Source: an uncultured bacterium (GTDB lineage Bacteria; Bacteroidota; Rhodothermia; Rhodothermales; Rubricoccaceae). From it: a stretch of DNA of 64,000 nt. How positions within the stretch are numbered: the first letter of the stretch is position 1; each line of letters begins with the position of its first letter. The stretch spans positions 202,748 to 266,747 of the forward strand of contig CANLSR010000004.1 in the NCBI GenBank assembly GCA_947493945.1. The letters run 5' to 3'. Made by a program: the position numbers and the translations under genes. The notes below the pieces were generated by a model. That model did no database searches and was not told the DNA's origin. It saw only the letters and a program-made list of their open reading frames with translations. Of this stretch, positions 17,895 through 26,485 are shown piece by piece.

Positions 17895-19064
17895 CTACGT
17901 CTCCAAGGCTCGGGCGTAGAGCCGGAACAGCGTGTCGAACGACGACCGCCACGAAAACTGGTCGACGGCCAGGCGCCGCGCGGCCGGCCCCAGCGTGTCG
18001 CGCTGGGCGGCGGCCTGGGCCAGGTTGGCGGCCAGCGCGCCGGCGTCGTCCACCGGGCCGAGCAGGCCCACGCCCGGCGGCACGCGCTCGACGAGCGCCC
18101 CGGCCTCCACGCCCACCACCGGCAGCCCGCACGCCTGGGCCTCGATCACCGACAGCCCGAACGTCTCGTACGGCCCGGCCGTGGCGTACACGTCCGCTGA
18201 GGCGAGCAGGCGCGCCAGGCCGGCGCGGTCCTGGAGGAACGGGAGGACGCGGACCGGGGCGCCCGCCGCCTGCTGCGCCTCCAACTCCTCCCGCTGAGGC
18301 CCCTCGCCGACCATCACCAGCACCGTCGGCGCCGCCGCGTCGGCCCGGCTGGCGGCGTCGGCCAGCGTGGCGGTCCGCTTCTCGGAGTCGAGGCGGCCGA
18401 CGTAGATCGCCAGCACGGCGTCGGGCGGGACGCCCAGCTCGCCGCGGACGGCGGGATCGACGGCGTCGGGCGAGAACACGTCGGTGTCGACGCCCAGCGG
18501 AATCGTTTCGACGGGCAGGCCGTAGGCCGCCAGCCGCTCGGCCTGGAACGGCGACGGCGCCAGCCGCAGGTCGGCCGCCGCGAGCAGCCGCCGGGTGTAC
18601 GTCTGGGCCAGGCGGCCCACCACGCGGCCGCCCGCCGCCCCCAACAGCTTGGCCGAGTAGGCCTCGGCGTAGGACGAGGCAAAGTCGGTGTGGACCTGGA
18701 TGGCGACCGCCGCGCGCCGCCCGCTCCGCCGCGCCCGCCAGCGGTAGGCGAAGGCCGGCCCCCACTCGGTCGGCATGTAGAACGTGCCCACCTCCACCAC
18801 GTCGGGCGCCGTCTGCTGGAGGGCGGCGGAGACGCGGCCGGGCCGGGCGAACCAGCGGTACGGCGCCGCGCCCGGGATCGTCGGGCTGGCGATCTCGATG
18901 GTCGTGGCCCGGCCGTCGTGGCGGACGGCGTCGCTCGCGCCCGGGACCACCGTCACGTGGCGGTGCTCGGTGTGACGGAGCACGTAGCGCCGCTTGGCGT
19001 CGATGTAGGTGCGGATGCCGCCGCTCGTCGCGTGGTAGGCGTGCGTGAGGTCGCAGACGGTCAT
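17895..19064 (-). CDS. GT4-family glycosyltransferase
   Basis: A 389-residue GT-B glycosyltransferase. The N-terminal acceptor domain opens with a glycine-rich turn (TSGGIRTYI). The donor domain begins IYVGRLDSEKRTATL and has VGEGPQREEL, a DVYATAGPYETFGLSVIEAQ stretch with the EX7E motif, and a PVVGVEAGAL loop. It uses a nucleotide sugar on the cytoplasmic side; the acceptor is unknown. The ATG at 19064 lies 8 nt after the M49-like gene's stop, so the two are probably co-transcribed although their functions look unrelated. Confidence 0.87.
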   Translation of the reverse strand: MTVCDLTHAYHATSGGIRTYIDAKRRYVLRHTEHRHVTVVPGASDAVRHDGRATTIEIASPTIPGAAPYRWFARPGRVSAALQQTAPDVVEVGTFYMPTEWGPAFAYRWRARRSGRRAAVAIQVHTDFASSYAEAYSAKLLGAAGGRVVGRLAQTYTRRLLAAADLRLAPSPFQAERLAAYGLPVETIPLGVDTDVFSPDAVDPAVRGELGVPPDAVLAIYVGRLDSEKRTATLADAASRADAAAPTVLVMVGEGPQREELEAQQAAGAPVRVLPFLQDRAGLARLLASADVYATAGPYETFGLSVIEAQACGLPVVGVEAGALVERVPPGVGLLGPVDDAGALAANLAQAAAQRDTLGPAARRLAVDQFSWRSSFDTLFRLYARALET

Positions 19065-19072
19065 CGGCACGG

Positions 19073-20818
19073 CTACCGCCCGGTGGCGGGCGCCGCCAGC
19101 GGGCCGGCCGGCTCCAGGCCCAGGACCGCCTCGCCCTGCTCGTAGACCACGTCGACCGGGATGCCGGCCGCCGCGATCCGGTCCAGGGAGGCGGTCAGCG
19201 CCGGCGTAGTGCGGCCGTACGTCTTGACGAAGGCGTCGACCGCGTCGTAGTCGCCGTCGCCCTGGAGCGTCAGGATCTTCTCCGCGAGCGCCTGGACGGC
19301 CGCGTCCATCTGGTCCGGCACCACGCGCCAGACCTCGCCGTCGGGCGTCGCCTCGGGCACGATGGCGCCCTGCTCGACGAAAAAGTTGAACCGCACCAGG
19401 TTGGCGCGGCCGTGCGCGCTCGACGCGCCGAACCGGATCGACCGGAAGATGGAGGCCACGAACGTGACCTGGTGCTGGGCCAGCGTCGCCTCGTCCCACT
19501 CGCCGCGCTCGATCAACTGCTGGACCATGTAGAGGCCGAGCACGTCCGCCTTGCCCTCTTCCAGCGCCGAGGCCCGGTCCTGGAGCGCCTCCCGCACGGT
19601 CCCCCGGCCGGTGATCGTCTCCTTGATGCCCAGCCCGTGTGCCACCTCGTGGAACATGGTGTTGCCGAAGAATGCCTCGAACGTGACCAGGTCGCGCTGG
19701 TCGGCGGGCAGCACCACGTCGGCGATGGGCCGCAGGATGCGGTCGAACTTGGCCCGCATGGCGTTCTTGAGCTGGAGCCGCCGGCTGCCTTTCTCCAGTT
19801 GCACCGTCTCGTCGTTGGGCAGGTTGATGGCGATGGTCTTCGAGCCCACGTTGGCGTCGCCGGCCACGAAGATCACGTCGTAGGCGCCCAGGTCGGCGTC
19901 GGTGCCGGGCGTCTCGGCCTTGTAGGCGTCGGGGACAGGCAGGCCGGCCTGGAGCTGGGGCAGGAGGCGCGCGTAGCCCGCCAGCCGGTCGCTCCACTCT
20001 TGGTCTTTGACGAGCACGAACGCCTCGTGCGACGCCTTGAAGCCCGCCAGCTGGTCCTCGTACGTCTCGATGGGGCCGATGACGACGTCGAGCGGGTTCG
20101 AGCGCATGTCCATCCAGGCCAGGTCGCTGGCCCGGTACTCGTCGGTCAGGAGCGCGTCGGCGCGCAGGCGGAGGTAGCGCTCCAGGCCGGGGTCCTGGGC
20201 CAGGTCGGCGGCGGCGCGCAAGTGGGCGGCGGCGCGGCCGTGCGCCTCCGCGAACGCCTGGTGGTACGGCACCCCGACCAGCTGGCTAGCGCCGGCCCTG
20301 CCGGGCTGGCGGCCGTCGCGGCGCACCAGCGTGTAGAGCCCGGTCAGCCCGCGCTCGGGGTAGAGGTCCGCCGCCTGGAGCAGCTCCTCCTTGGTCAGGT
20401 CGGCCGGGTAGAAGCCGGCGCCGAGGGGCTTCGGCCCGACGCCCGGCAGGAACGGCGCGTTGCCGTCCAGCCGGTCCCACGGCCCGGCGTTGATGGCGAC
20501 GTAGCGCCGGGCGGGCTCGCTCAGCCCGGCCACCAGCGAGTCGCGGGGGGTTGTGTTGGCCTCCGTCCAGTAGGGCCCCTCCATGGCGCGCGCCGCCGCG
20601 ATCAGGTGCGGGAGCATGGCCCGCGTCGAGTCGGAGAGCCCCGAGAGGTCGGCGTCGAGGCGGACGGTGGTGTACTGGCCCAGCAACTCGACGATGGTCG
20701 AGTCGTCCGACGCCGTCAAGCCGTCGGTGGTCGCGGTGGGGCTGACGTCGTCGGCCTCGGTCTGGAGCGCGCAGCCGCTGGCGGCGAGGGTGAGCGCGAG
20801 GAGGAGGGGGAGCGTCAT
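19073..20818 (-). CDS. M49-like zinc metallopeptidase lipoprotein
   Basis: A 581-residue lipoprotein (leader then LAASGC). It carries HEVAHG, an HExxH zinc site, followed about 50 residues later by EEGKADVLG, which supplies the third ligand. This fits the bacterial dipeptidyl-peptidase III (M49) relatives often mis-annotated as Nudix or dihydrofolate proteins. Classical DPP III has HEXXXH, so the shorter HEXXH here is a variant. NTMFHEVAHG and a SSAHGRANL segment are typical of this branch. It probably trims peptides in the periplasm. Confidence 0.78.
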   Translation of the reverse strand: MTLPLLLALTLAASGCALQTEADDVSPTATTDGLTASDDSTIVELLGQYTTVRLDADLSGLSDSTRAMLPHLIAAARAMEGPYWTEANTTPRDSLVAGLSEPARRYVAINAGPWDRLDGNAPFLPGVGPKPLGAGFYPADLTKEELLQAADLYPERGLTGLYTLVRRDGRQPGRAGASQLVGVPYHQAFAEAHGRAAAHLRAAADLAQDPGLERYLRLRADALLTDEYRASDLAWMDMRSNPLDVVIGPIETYEDQLAGFKASHEAFVLVKDQEWSDRLAGYARLLPQLQAGLPVPDAYKAETPGTDADLGAYDVIFVAGDANVGSKTIAINLPNDETVQLEKGSRRLQLKNAMRAKFDRILRPIADVVLPADQRDLVTFEAFFGNTMFHEVAHGLGIKETITGRGTVREALQDRASALEEGKADVLGLYMVQQLIERGEWDEATLAQHQVTFVASIFRSIRFGASSAHGRANLVRFNFFVEQGAIVPEATPDGEVWRVVPDQMDAAVQALAEKILTLQGDGDYDAVDAFVKTYGRTTPALTASLDRIAAAGIPVDVVYEQGEAVLGLEPAGPLAAPATGR

Positions 20819-21047
20819 GGGCGTCGGGTCGCGGGGCGCTCAAGATAGGCGGCGGCCTGCTGCGCCCGTCGCGCTGGCCGTTCGCACGGGCCGAGCGGTC
20901 TCGCCGGCCTCGGGGCGTCCCGGTTGGCGCGGCCGTCCTTCAAAGCGCCGGCGTACACCGCGCCGAGGGACCGGAGACTGCGGGCAGACGGTCGGCGCGA
21001 CCGGCCCAAGCCGTCCCGGAGCGGCCTCCCCAGGCCGCGCCCGACAG

Positions 21048-21121
21048 TGCCCCCACCAGGACTCGAACCTGGGACACGCGGATTAAGAGTCCGCTGCTCT
21101 AACCAACTGAGCTATAGGGGC
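21048..21121 (-). tRNA. tRNA-Lys (anticodon CUU)
   Basis: Minus-strand cloverleaf of 74 nt. Acceptor GCCCCTA / TGGGGGC with discriminator A, D-arm GCTCAGTTGGTTAGAGC. Anticodon stem GCGGA/TCCGC encloses CTCTTAA, giving anticodon CTT. T-arm CCAGG-TTCGAGT-CCTGG. No CCA is encoded. Confidence 0.95.
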
Positions 21122-21182
21122 ACCCGCAAGCTACCGAGCCGCGCGGCCTCGGCAAGCGGAGGCGTTATGAAACTGCGACCGG

Positions 21183-21207
21183 CCCGCTGGCGCCCACCGC
21201 CAGCGGG
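21183..21207. repeat. CGCTGGCGG palindromic repeat
   Basis: Perfect 10-bp stem CCCGCTGGCG / CGCCAGCGGG with a 5-nt loop, 11 nt beyond the stop of the TonB receptor gene (minus strand). Confidence 0.6.
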
Positions 21208-21217
21208 ACGGGCCGGG

Positions 21218-23443
21218 CTAGAACGACGCCCGCAGCGCCAGCCGGACGCTCCGGCCCTCCGCCGGAATGCTGAACGGACGGTACCGGCTCAGCGGGTCCA
21301 CGTAGGTCGCGTCGGTCAGGTTGTCGAGCGACAGCGTCGGCGTCAGGGTGGTCGCGCCGAGGGCGAACGACGCCGAGGCCGAGGCCGACCACACGGTGTA
21401 CGCGTCCGTCGGGGCCTCGTCGGGCAACTCGGGACGGCGCTGGGCGGCGACGAACGTCGGCCCAAACCGGGCTTCGAGGTCGCGCGCGGGGCCGAGCCGA
21501 GCGACCTGGTACTCGACCGACGTCTGGAGCCGGGCCGGCGGCACGAACGGCAACGGCCGGTCCGCGTCCCGGTCCGTCCCGCGCGTCACGTCGCCGGCCA
21601 GGTGGAGGCCGAGCCCGTGGAGCGCGTGCGGGTGGACGTCGAGCCGGGCCTCGACGCCGGTCAGGAGCGCCTCCCCCTGGCGGAAGTCGAACACCTCGAA
21701 CCCGCTCTCCGGGTCGACCTCGCCCGTCCCGCGCGGCACGACGTAGCCGTCGATGGCATTGACGAACCCGCTCACCTCGGCGTAGACGTGCGCCGTGAGG
21801 TAGCGGACGACGCCGTCCAGCGCCACGCTCGTCTCGGGCGTCAGCGCCGCGTTGCCGCGCTCGAAGCGCAGCGTCCCCTCGTGGACGCCGTTGCCGAACA
21901 GCTCCTGCAGGACCGGCGCCCGGAAGGCGCGGCCCAGGTTGGCCGAGACCGACAGGTCGGGCCGGAGCTGGTAGGCCGCGCCGACGGCGCCGGTCAAGGC
22001 CGTGTAGCTCCGCGTCTGCGCCTCCACGCCCAGGTCGCCGTTGGCCTCGACGTCCAGGTGGCGGGCGTCGAACCGGGCGCCGGCGTCCAGCGTCAGCGGG
22101 CCGGCCAGAAACTGCTCGGCGACGTAGAGGGCGCCGTTCAGCGTCGTGCCGCTGGGGATGAGCGCCTCCTCCGCCAACGTCTCGTTGCGCTGCACCATCC
22201 CGCTCACGCCGACGGTCCCGAACAGGCGGCCCAGCGGCCGGTGGTGGAGGCGGGCGTCCAGCGTGCCCGTCGTCAGGCGCAGGAACAGCTCGGGGTCGCC
22301 GGCCTCCTCGAACTCTTTCCGGCGGTTCTGCTGGACGGCCGCGACCACGTCCAGGCGCTCCGGCCCCAGCGGCAGGTCCAGGCGAACGGCGCCGCGGTCG
22401 TGCGCGACCGACTGGCGGGGCACGTCGACGGCGAAGCGGTCGGGCGCGTCCGCCACCAGCTCGCCGCCCTCGAACAGCCCGAGCGACTGGCGGAAGATCC
22501 CGGCCTCGGCCAAGAGCCGCCCGCGCTCGCCGATCCGCGTGCCGACGCGGCCCGCCAGCGTCTCGGTGTCGAGGGCCGTGCCCGGCACCAAGCCGTCGGG
22601 CGTGCGGATCAGCCCGGCGCGGAGCGCGCCGCCGCGGACCTCGTAGCCCACGTTGCCCGAGACGCCGCCGACGGCGAGCGTGCCGTCGGTCTGCTGGGTC
22701 GCCGTGTCCCCGCCAAGCCGGGCCTCCACGCGCACCGGCCGCGCGTCCGCGAACAGGTCGGCGGGCGAGGTCTGGACCACGCCGCCTAGCGCGTCGGAGC
22801 CGTAGAGCAGCGACGCCGGGCCGCGCACGACCTCGACGCGGTCCACGTCGGCGGCGCCCACCTCGGGCGCGTGCTCGTCGCCCCAGCCCTGGCCCTCCTG
22901 GCGCACGCCGCCGTTGACGACGAGCACGCGCTGGGCCGTGAGGCCCCGGATCACGGGCTTGGCGATGCCCGAGCCGGTCTTGAGCAGGCGCACGCCGGCC
23001 ACCTCGTCCAGGGCGTCGAAGGGCGTCGCGCCGCCGGCCCGGTCCAGCGCCTCGCGGCCCACGACGGCCACCGACTGGGGCGTCGAGAGCACGTCGGAGG
23101 CGACCGCCCGCGCCGTGACGGTCACGTCGGGCGCCTCGACGACGGACGGCGCCAGCGCCACGTCGAGCGCGACGTCGCCGGCCACGTCGACCTGGCGGAC
23201 CTCGCTGCGGTAGCCGACAAACTGGACCACGACGCGCGCCGGGCCGGCCGGCAGCGCCAGCGTGTAGCGGCCGTCGGCGTCGGCGGCGGCGCCTCGGGAC
23301 AGGGTGGGCACGGCGACGGTGGCGCCGGGCAACGGGGTCCCGGTCTCGGCGTCGACCACGCGGCCGGAGAGGGACTGGGCGGAGACGAACGGGGCGGAAA
23401 CGGCGGCGATGCACAAAAGCACCGCCAGTCGGGAGATCGACAT
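21218..23443 (-). CDS. TonB-dependent receptor with carboxypeptidase-like N-terminal domain
   Basis: A 741-residue outer-membrane receptor. Order: signal peptide (to about residue 23); CarboxypepD_reg-like beta domain (VVDAETGTPLPGATV, DGRYTLALPAG, FVGYRSE); plug with DVTVTARA, PVIRGLTAQRVLVVNGG and VEVVRGPASLLYGSDALGG; then the barrel, ending LALRASF. The GWGDEHAP segment in the plug resembles receptors annotated for metal or complex ligands. A small His- and Cys-containing protein gene lies 94 nt upstream on the same strand, a pairing seen with copper-type receptors. Metal uptake is an inference. Confidence 0.88.
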   Translation of the reverse strand: MSISRLAVLLCIAAVSAPFVSAQSLSGRVVDAETGTPLPGATVAVPTLSRGAAADADGRYTLALPAGPARVVVQFVGYRSEVRQVDVAGDVALDVALAPSVVEAPDVTVTARAVASDVLSTPQSVAVVGREALDRAGGATPFDALDEVAGVRLLKTGSGIAKPVIRGLTAQRVLVVNGGVRQEGQGWGDEHAPEVGAADVDRVEVVRGPASLLYGSDALGGVVQTSPADLFADARPVRVEARLGGDTATQQTDGTLAVGGVSGNVGYEVRGGALRAGLIRTPDGLVPGTALDTETLAGRVGTRIGERGRLLAEAGIFRQSLGLFEGGELVADAPDRFAVDVPRQSVAHDRGAVRLDLPLGPERLDVVAAVQQNRRKEFEEAGDPELFLRLTTGTLDARLHHRPLGRLFGTVGVSGMVQRNETLAEEALIPSGTTLNGALYVAEQFLAGPLTLDAGARFDARHLDVEANGDLGVEAQTRSYTALTGAVGAAYQLRPDLSVSANLGRAFRAPVLQELFGNGVHEGTLRFERGNAALTPETSVALDGVVRYLTAHVYAEVSGFVNAIDGYVVPRGTGEVDPESGFEVFDFRQGEALLTGVEARLDVHPHALHGLGLHLAGDVTRGTDRDADRPLPFVPPARLQTSVEYQVARLGPARDLEARFGPTFVAAQRRPELPDEAPTDAYTVWSASASASFALGATTLTPTLSLDNLTDATYVDPLSRYRPFSIPAEGRSVRLALRASF

Positions 23444-23537
23444 AGCGACGGGGGCAGGCGGCCGCAGACGTGCGGCCAGGACCAGATCGGGCGGATAAGC
23501 CCAGGCGACGAGCCCGCGGAGCGCGTCCGCAGGCGAC

Positions 23538-23879
23538 CTACGCGGCCGCTGGCGGTCCCCGCGCGAGCGTCGCTCGGTGCCGGGTCTCGACCCGGACCTG
23601 CTCTCCGGTCTTCTCGCGCGCCTCCGGCTCCAAAGCGTGCTCGACGGCGCTCGCCGCCGCGACGGCGCCGCTCAGACCCGCGCACACCGCGCAGTCGATC
23701 CCCAGCGAGGCGCCGTCGCACGGCGTCGCGGCCCGGTCGCCGTCGCCGTGGGCGTCGCCCGCGGCGTGCGACGCGCGGCCCTCGGCCCATTCGGCCGCGT
23801 GGTGCCCCGCGTCGGCCCACGCCGCGCCCAGCCCTCCGAGGAGGACGGCGAGCAGCAGCAGGGCCGGGCGGCGGTCCAT
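23538..23879 (-). CDS. Small His-rich, CxxC exported protein (DUF2946-like?)
   Basis: A 113-residue protein with an N-terminal hydrophobic leader (LLLLAVLLGGLGAAWA), a His/Asp-rich stretch (GHHAAEW, SHAAGDAHGDGD) and a CDGASLGIDCAVC cluster containing CxxC. These features resemble DUF2946-type proteins found beside TonB copper receptors in Proteobacteria; the match is loose. It lies directly upstream of the TonB receptor at 21218-23443 and is probably in the same transcript. A metal-handling role is plausible but unproven. Confidence 0.6.
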   Translation of the reverse strand: MDRRPALLLLAVLLGGLGAAWADAGHHAAEWAEGRASHAAGDAHGDGDRAATPCDGASLGIDCAVCAGLSGAVAAASAVEHALEPEAREKTGEQVRVETRHRATLARGPPAAA

Positions 23880-23902
23880 GCCTAAGAGTACGGCCGCGCG
23901 CG

Positions 23903-23940
23903 CCGCTGGCGGTCGTCGTCTGCGCAGCGACCGCCAGCGG
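23903..23940. repeat. CGCTGGCGG palindromic repeat
   Basis: Perfect 13-bp stem CCGCTGGCGGTCG / CGACCGCCAGCGG with a 12-nt loop, between the L,D-transpeptidase gene and the small CxxC protein gene. Confidence 0.6.
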
Positions 23941-23952
23941 GGCGGGCCGAGG

Positions 23953-25149
23953 CTAGGCCTCGCTGTCGCCTCGGCCCGTGATGTCGCGGAACCGGACCGG
24001 CGTGCCGTCCTCGATCATGCCCGCCAGCGCCAGCGCGTCCCAGTTGGTCAGCCGCACGCAGCCCGCCGACGACGCGTAGCCGATGGTGCCCGGCGCCTTG
24101 GTCCCGTGGATGCCGTAGTGCTCTTTGGAGAGCGCCATCCAGACGCGCCCGACCGAGTTGTTGGGGCCGGGCGGCAGCTGGGCGTCCGGGAGGTCGTCCG
24201 GGACCGAGGCCAGGATCGACGGCTGGTAGTGCCACCACGGGTCCCGCGTGACGCTCGTGACCGTGAACTCGCCGTCGGGCGACGGGTCGTAGCTGGAGCC
24301 GATGGTGACCGGGGCGTGGAACACGATGTCGCCGTTGGCCGCGAGCGCGTGGAGGTAGCCGGCGTCTCCCGAGATCACGATGCGCGAGACGGCCCCGCTC
24401 GGCGCCTGCGGCTGGCGGACGTTGGGCACGCGGAGCTCGTCGCCAGCGCTCAGGCCGTCGAGGTCGAGGCCGTCGTTGAGCTGGGACAGGAACTCGGGCT
24501 TGGCGTGGAACTGCTCGCCCAGCTTTTCCGCCAGCGACTCGTAGCCCAGCGAGTCCATCTTGGCGCGCTCGTACACGTCGGACGGGATGGCGGGGAACGG
24601 GCCGGCCACGTCGTCGGCGCTCAGCGTGACGGTGGTCACCAGCTCGGCGGGGTCGCCGCTGCGCTGGGCCAGCGCCCGGACGGTCTCTTGGTTGGCGATG
24701 CCGGTGGCCTGGAGGCCGGCGCTCTTCTGGAACCACGTCAGCGCCAGCTCGGTGTTGTCGCCCCAGCGGCCGTCGATCTGGCCCGGCGAAAAGCCGGCCC
24801 GGTCGAGCAGGGCCTGGAGCTTGGCCACGCTCGGCCCCTCCACGTCGCCGCCCAGGGGCACGTGGAGGCGGCTCGACCAGTCGGTCTCGGTGCCGAGCTG
24901 GGCCAGCGTCTCGGGGTTCGAGCGGGCGGCCTCTGCCTGGCCCGTCGTGTCGATGCCGGTCAGGTCGCGGCCGCGGCCGGCGTAGCGGCCGGCCTCCAAC
25001 TCGTCGGCGGACAGGTCGCGGTCGTCGTCGCCCAGCGTCGAGATGGTGTCGGAGGACGGGGCGCCGCTCGTCTGGGACGGGGCGTCGCCGTCGGTCTGGC
25101 ACGCGGCCAGGCTCAGGAGGGGGATCAGGAGGAGCGAAAGGGGGCGCAT
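23953..25149 (-). CDS. L,D-transpeptidase (YkuD) lipoprotein
   Basis: A 398-residue lipoprotein (lipobox LAAC). A peptidoglycan-binding helical domain lies at about 100-165 (VAKLQALLDRAGFSPG, DGRWGDNTELALTWFQ). A YkuD catalytic domain lies at about 255-390, with His348 in the HGT motif and Cys364 in SSAGCVRL. Such enzymes make 3-3 cross-links in peptidoglycan or attach proteins to it from the periplasmic side. Catalytic residues are intact. The gene is divergent from the ABC transporter ATPase at 25346; no partner gene is adjacent. Confidence 0.92.
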   Translation of the reverse strand: MRPLSLLLIPLLSLAACQTDGDAPSQTSGAPSSDTISTLGDDDRDLSADELEAGRYAGRGRDLTGIDTTGQAEAARSNPETLAQLGTETDWSSRLHVPLGGDVEGPSVAKLQALLDRAGFSPGQIDGRWGDNTELALTWFQKSAGLQATGIANQETVRALAQRSGDPAELVTTVTLSADDVAGPFPAIPSDVYERAKMDSLGYESLAEKLGEQFHAKPEFLSQLNDGLDLDGLSAGDELRVPNVRQPQAPSGAVSRIVISGDAGYLHALAANGDIVFHAPVTIGSSYDPSPDGEFTVTSVTRDPWWHYQPSILASVPDDLPDAQLPPGPNNSVGRVWMALSKEHYGIHGTKAPGTIGYASSAGCVRLTNWDALALAGMIEDGTPVRFRDITGRGDSEA

Positions 25150-25237
25150 ACGAGGGGTTGAAAGTAGGGGGAGGCAGAAACGCGAGACCCACCCGGCCGT
25201 TCGCCGCGCGCAGGAAATGCACGCTCCGCCACCGCCG

Positions 25238-25289
25238 GGGCCCGCCGCCGGCGCCCGCCGCGGGGGCCCGCCGCCGGCGCCGACCGCGG
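25238..25289. repeat. Tandem 26-nt GC repeat
   Basis: Two adjacent 26-nt copies of a GGGGCCCGCCGCCGGCG-type unit, differing at two positions, in the divergent gap between the L,D-transpeptidase and ABC ATPase genes. Nothing else is seen in this gap. Confidence 0.6.
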
Positions 25290-25345
25290 AGGTCGCGTAA
25301 CCTTGGGCCCGGCCCTCCGTCTGCCCGCTGTCCGCCCCCGATCCT

Positions 25346-26344
25346 ATGGAGCTTCAGATCCGCCACCTGTCCAAGCGCTACCCCAACGGCGTCCAGGCGC
25401 TCGACGACGTCACGCTGACCATCCCGACCGGCATGTACGGCCTGCTCGGGCCCAACGGCGCCGGCAAGTCAACGCTGATGCGCACGCTGGCGACGCTCCA
25501 GGAGCCCGACGCGGGCGAGGTGTCCTTGGGCGACGTAGACGTGCTGAACGACAAGGACGCCGTGCGCCGCCAGCTGGGCTACCTGCCCCAGGAGTTCGGC
25601 GTCTACCCCAAGGTGCCGGCCTACGACCTGCTGGACCACTTTGCGGTCCTGAAGGGCGTCACCGACAAGGCCGAGCGCCGGGAGTTGGTCGAGGCGCTCT
25701 TGCACCAGACCAACCTGTGGAAGGCCCGAACCAAGCACCTGGGCGGCTTCTCGGGCGGCATGAAGCAGCGCTTCGGCATCGCGGTGGCGTTGATCGGCGA
25801 CCCCCGGCTCATCATCGTCGACGAGCCGACGGCCGGGCTGGACCCCGCCGAGCGGGTCCGCTTTCTCAACCTGCTCAGCGAGCTGGGCGAGGACAGCGTG
25901 GTCATCCTGTCCACCCACATCGTCGAGGACGTGGCTGAGCTGTGCAGCCGGATGGCCATCATCAACGAGGGGCGCATCCGGTTCGAGGGCGACCCGCTGG
26001 CGGCGACGGCCAGCCTGGAGGGCCGGATCTGGAAGCGGACGGTCGAGAAGGCGGACCTGCCGGCGCTGCGCGAGTCGGTCGAGGTGATCTCGGACCGCCT
26101 GCTGGTCGGCCGCGTCGTCGTCCACGTCTACGCCGACGCGTCGCCCGGCCCGGAGTACGCGCCGGTCGAGCCCGACCTGGAGGACGTCTACTTCTGCACC
26201 TTGCGCGGCCTCCTCGACCCCGCGCCCGCCGCTGGCGGAGACGCCCCGCCAGTGGCTGGCGATCTGGCAGACGTCGCCGTGGAAGTCCCTGCTGCCGACA
26301 TCTCCTATGAAGCCCCCTCTCCCTCTGGGAGAGGGACGGGGTAA
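25346..26344 (+). CDS. ABC transporter ATP-binding protein
   Basis: A 332-residue ABC ATPase. Walker A GPNGAGKST (residues 35-43), Q-loop LPQEFGVY, signature FSGGMKQR, Walker B LIIVDEPTAGLD, H-loop STHIVED. A C-terminal extension of about 100 residues follows, ending in a tail (PSPSGRGTG) encoded by an inserted palindromic repeat. It is most like ATPases paired with the permease/M1-peptidase fusion 141 nt downstream, and should power that exporter. The DNA of the last about ten codons looks like acquired repeat sequence, so the original stop may have been earlier. Confidence 0.92.
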   Translation: MELQIRHLSKRYPNGVQALDDVTLTIPTGMYGLLGPNGAGKSTLMRTLATLQEPDAGEVSLGDVDVLNDKDAVRRQLGYLPQEFGVYPKVPAYDLLDHFAVLKGVTDKAERRELVEALLHQTNLWKARTKHLGGFSGGMKQRFGIAVALIGDPRLIIVDEPTAGLDPAERVRFLNLLSELGEDSVVILSTHIVEDVAELCSRMAIINEGRIRFEGDPLAATASLEGRIWKRTVEKADLPALRESVEVISDRLLVGRVVVHVYADASPGPEYAPVEPDLEDVYFCTLRGLLDPAPAAGGDAPPVAGDLADVAVEVPAADISYEAPSPSGRGTG

Positions 26345-26425
26345 GGGGCATTCGAGACGCCTCGTACTCGGCCGACGCCCCCCCCCTACCCTAGCCCTCT
26401 CCCCCCGAGGGGTGGCGAGGGGACC
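26313..26425. repeat. Inverted pair of CCCTCTCCC palindromic elements
   Basis: First element: CCCTCTCCC TCT GGGAGAGGG, a perfect 9-bp stem, followed by ACGGGGTAAGGGGC. Second, in opposite orientation near 26385-26425: a CCCTAGCCCTCTCCCC motif followed by GAGGGG. This paired layout resembles REP/BIME-like elements. The first overlaps the 3' end and stop codon of the ABC ATPase gene. The gap 26345-26485 holds nothing else visible. Confidence 0.6.
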
Positions 26426-26485
26426 GATCCAGCCACCCGAACCGGTTCAGAGCTCTGAGCCCGATCACCAAAAACCCAACTGCCC

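Noticed and set aside
17895-19997. Glycosyltransferase fused to an upstream 310-codon segment
   Set aside because: The upstream segment is a shadow of the M49-like gene; the glycosyltransferase has its own ATG at 19064, 8 nt after that gene's stop.
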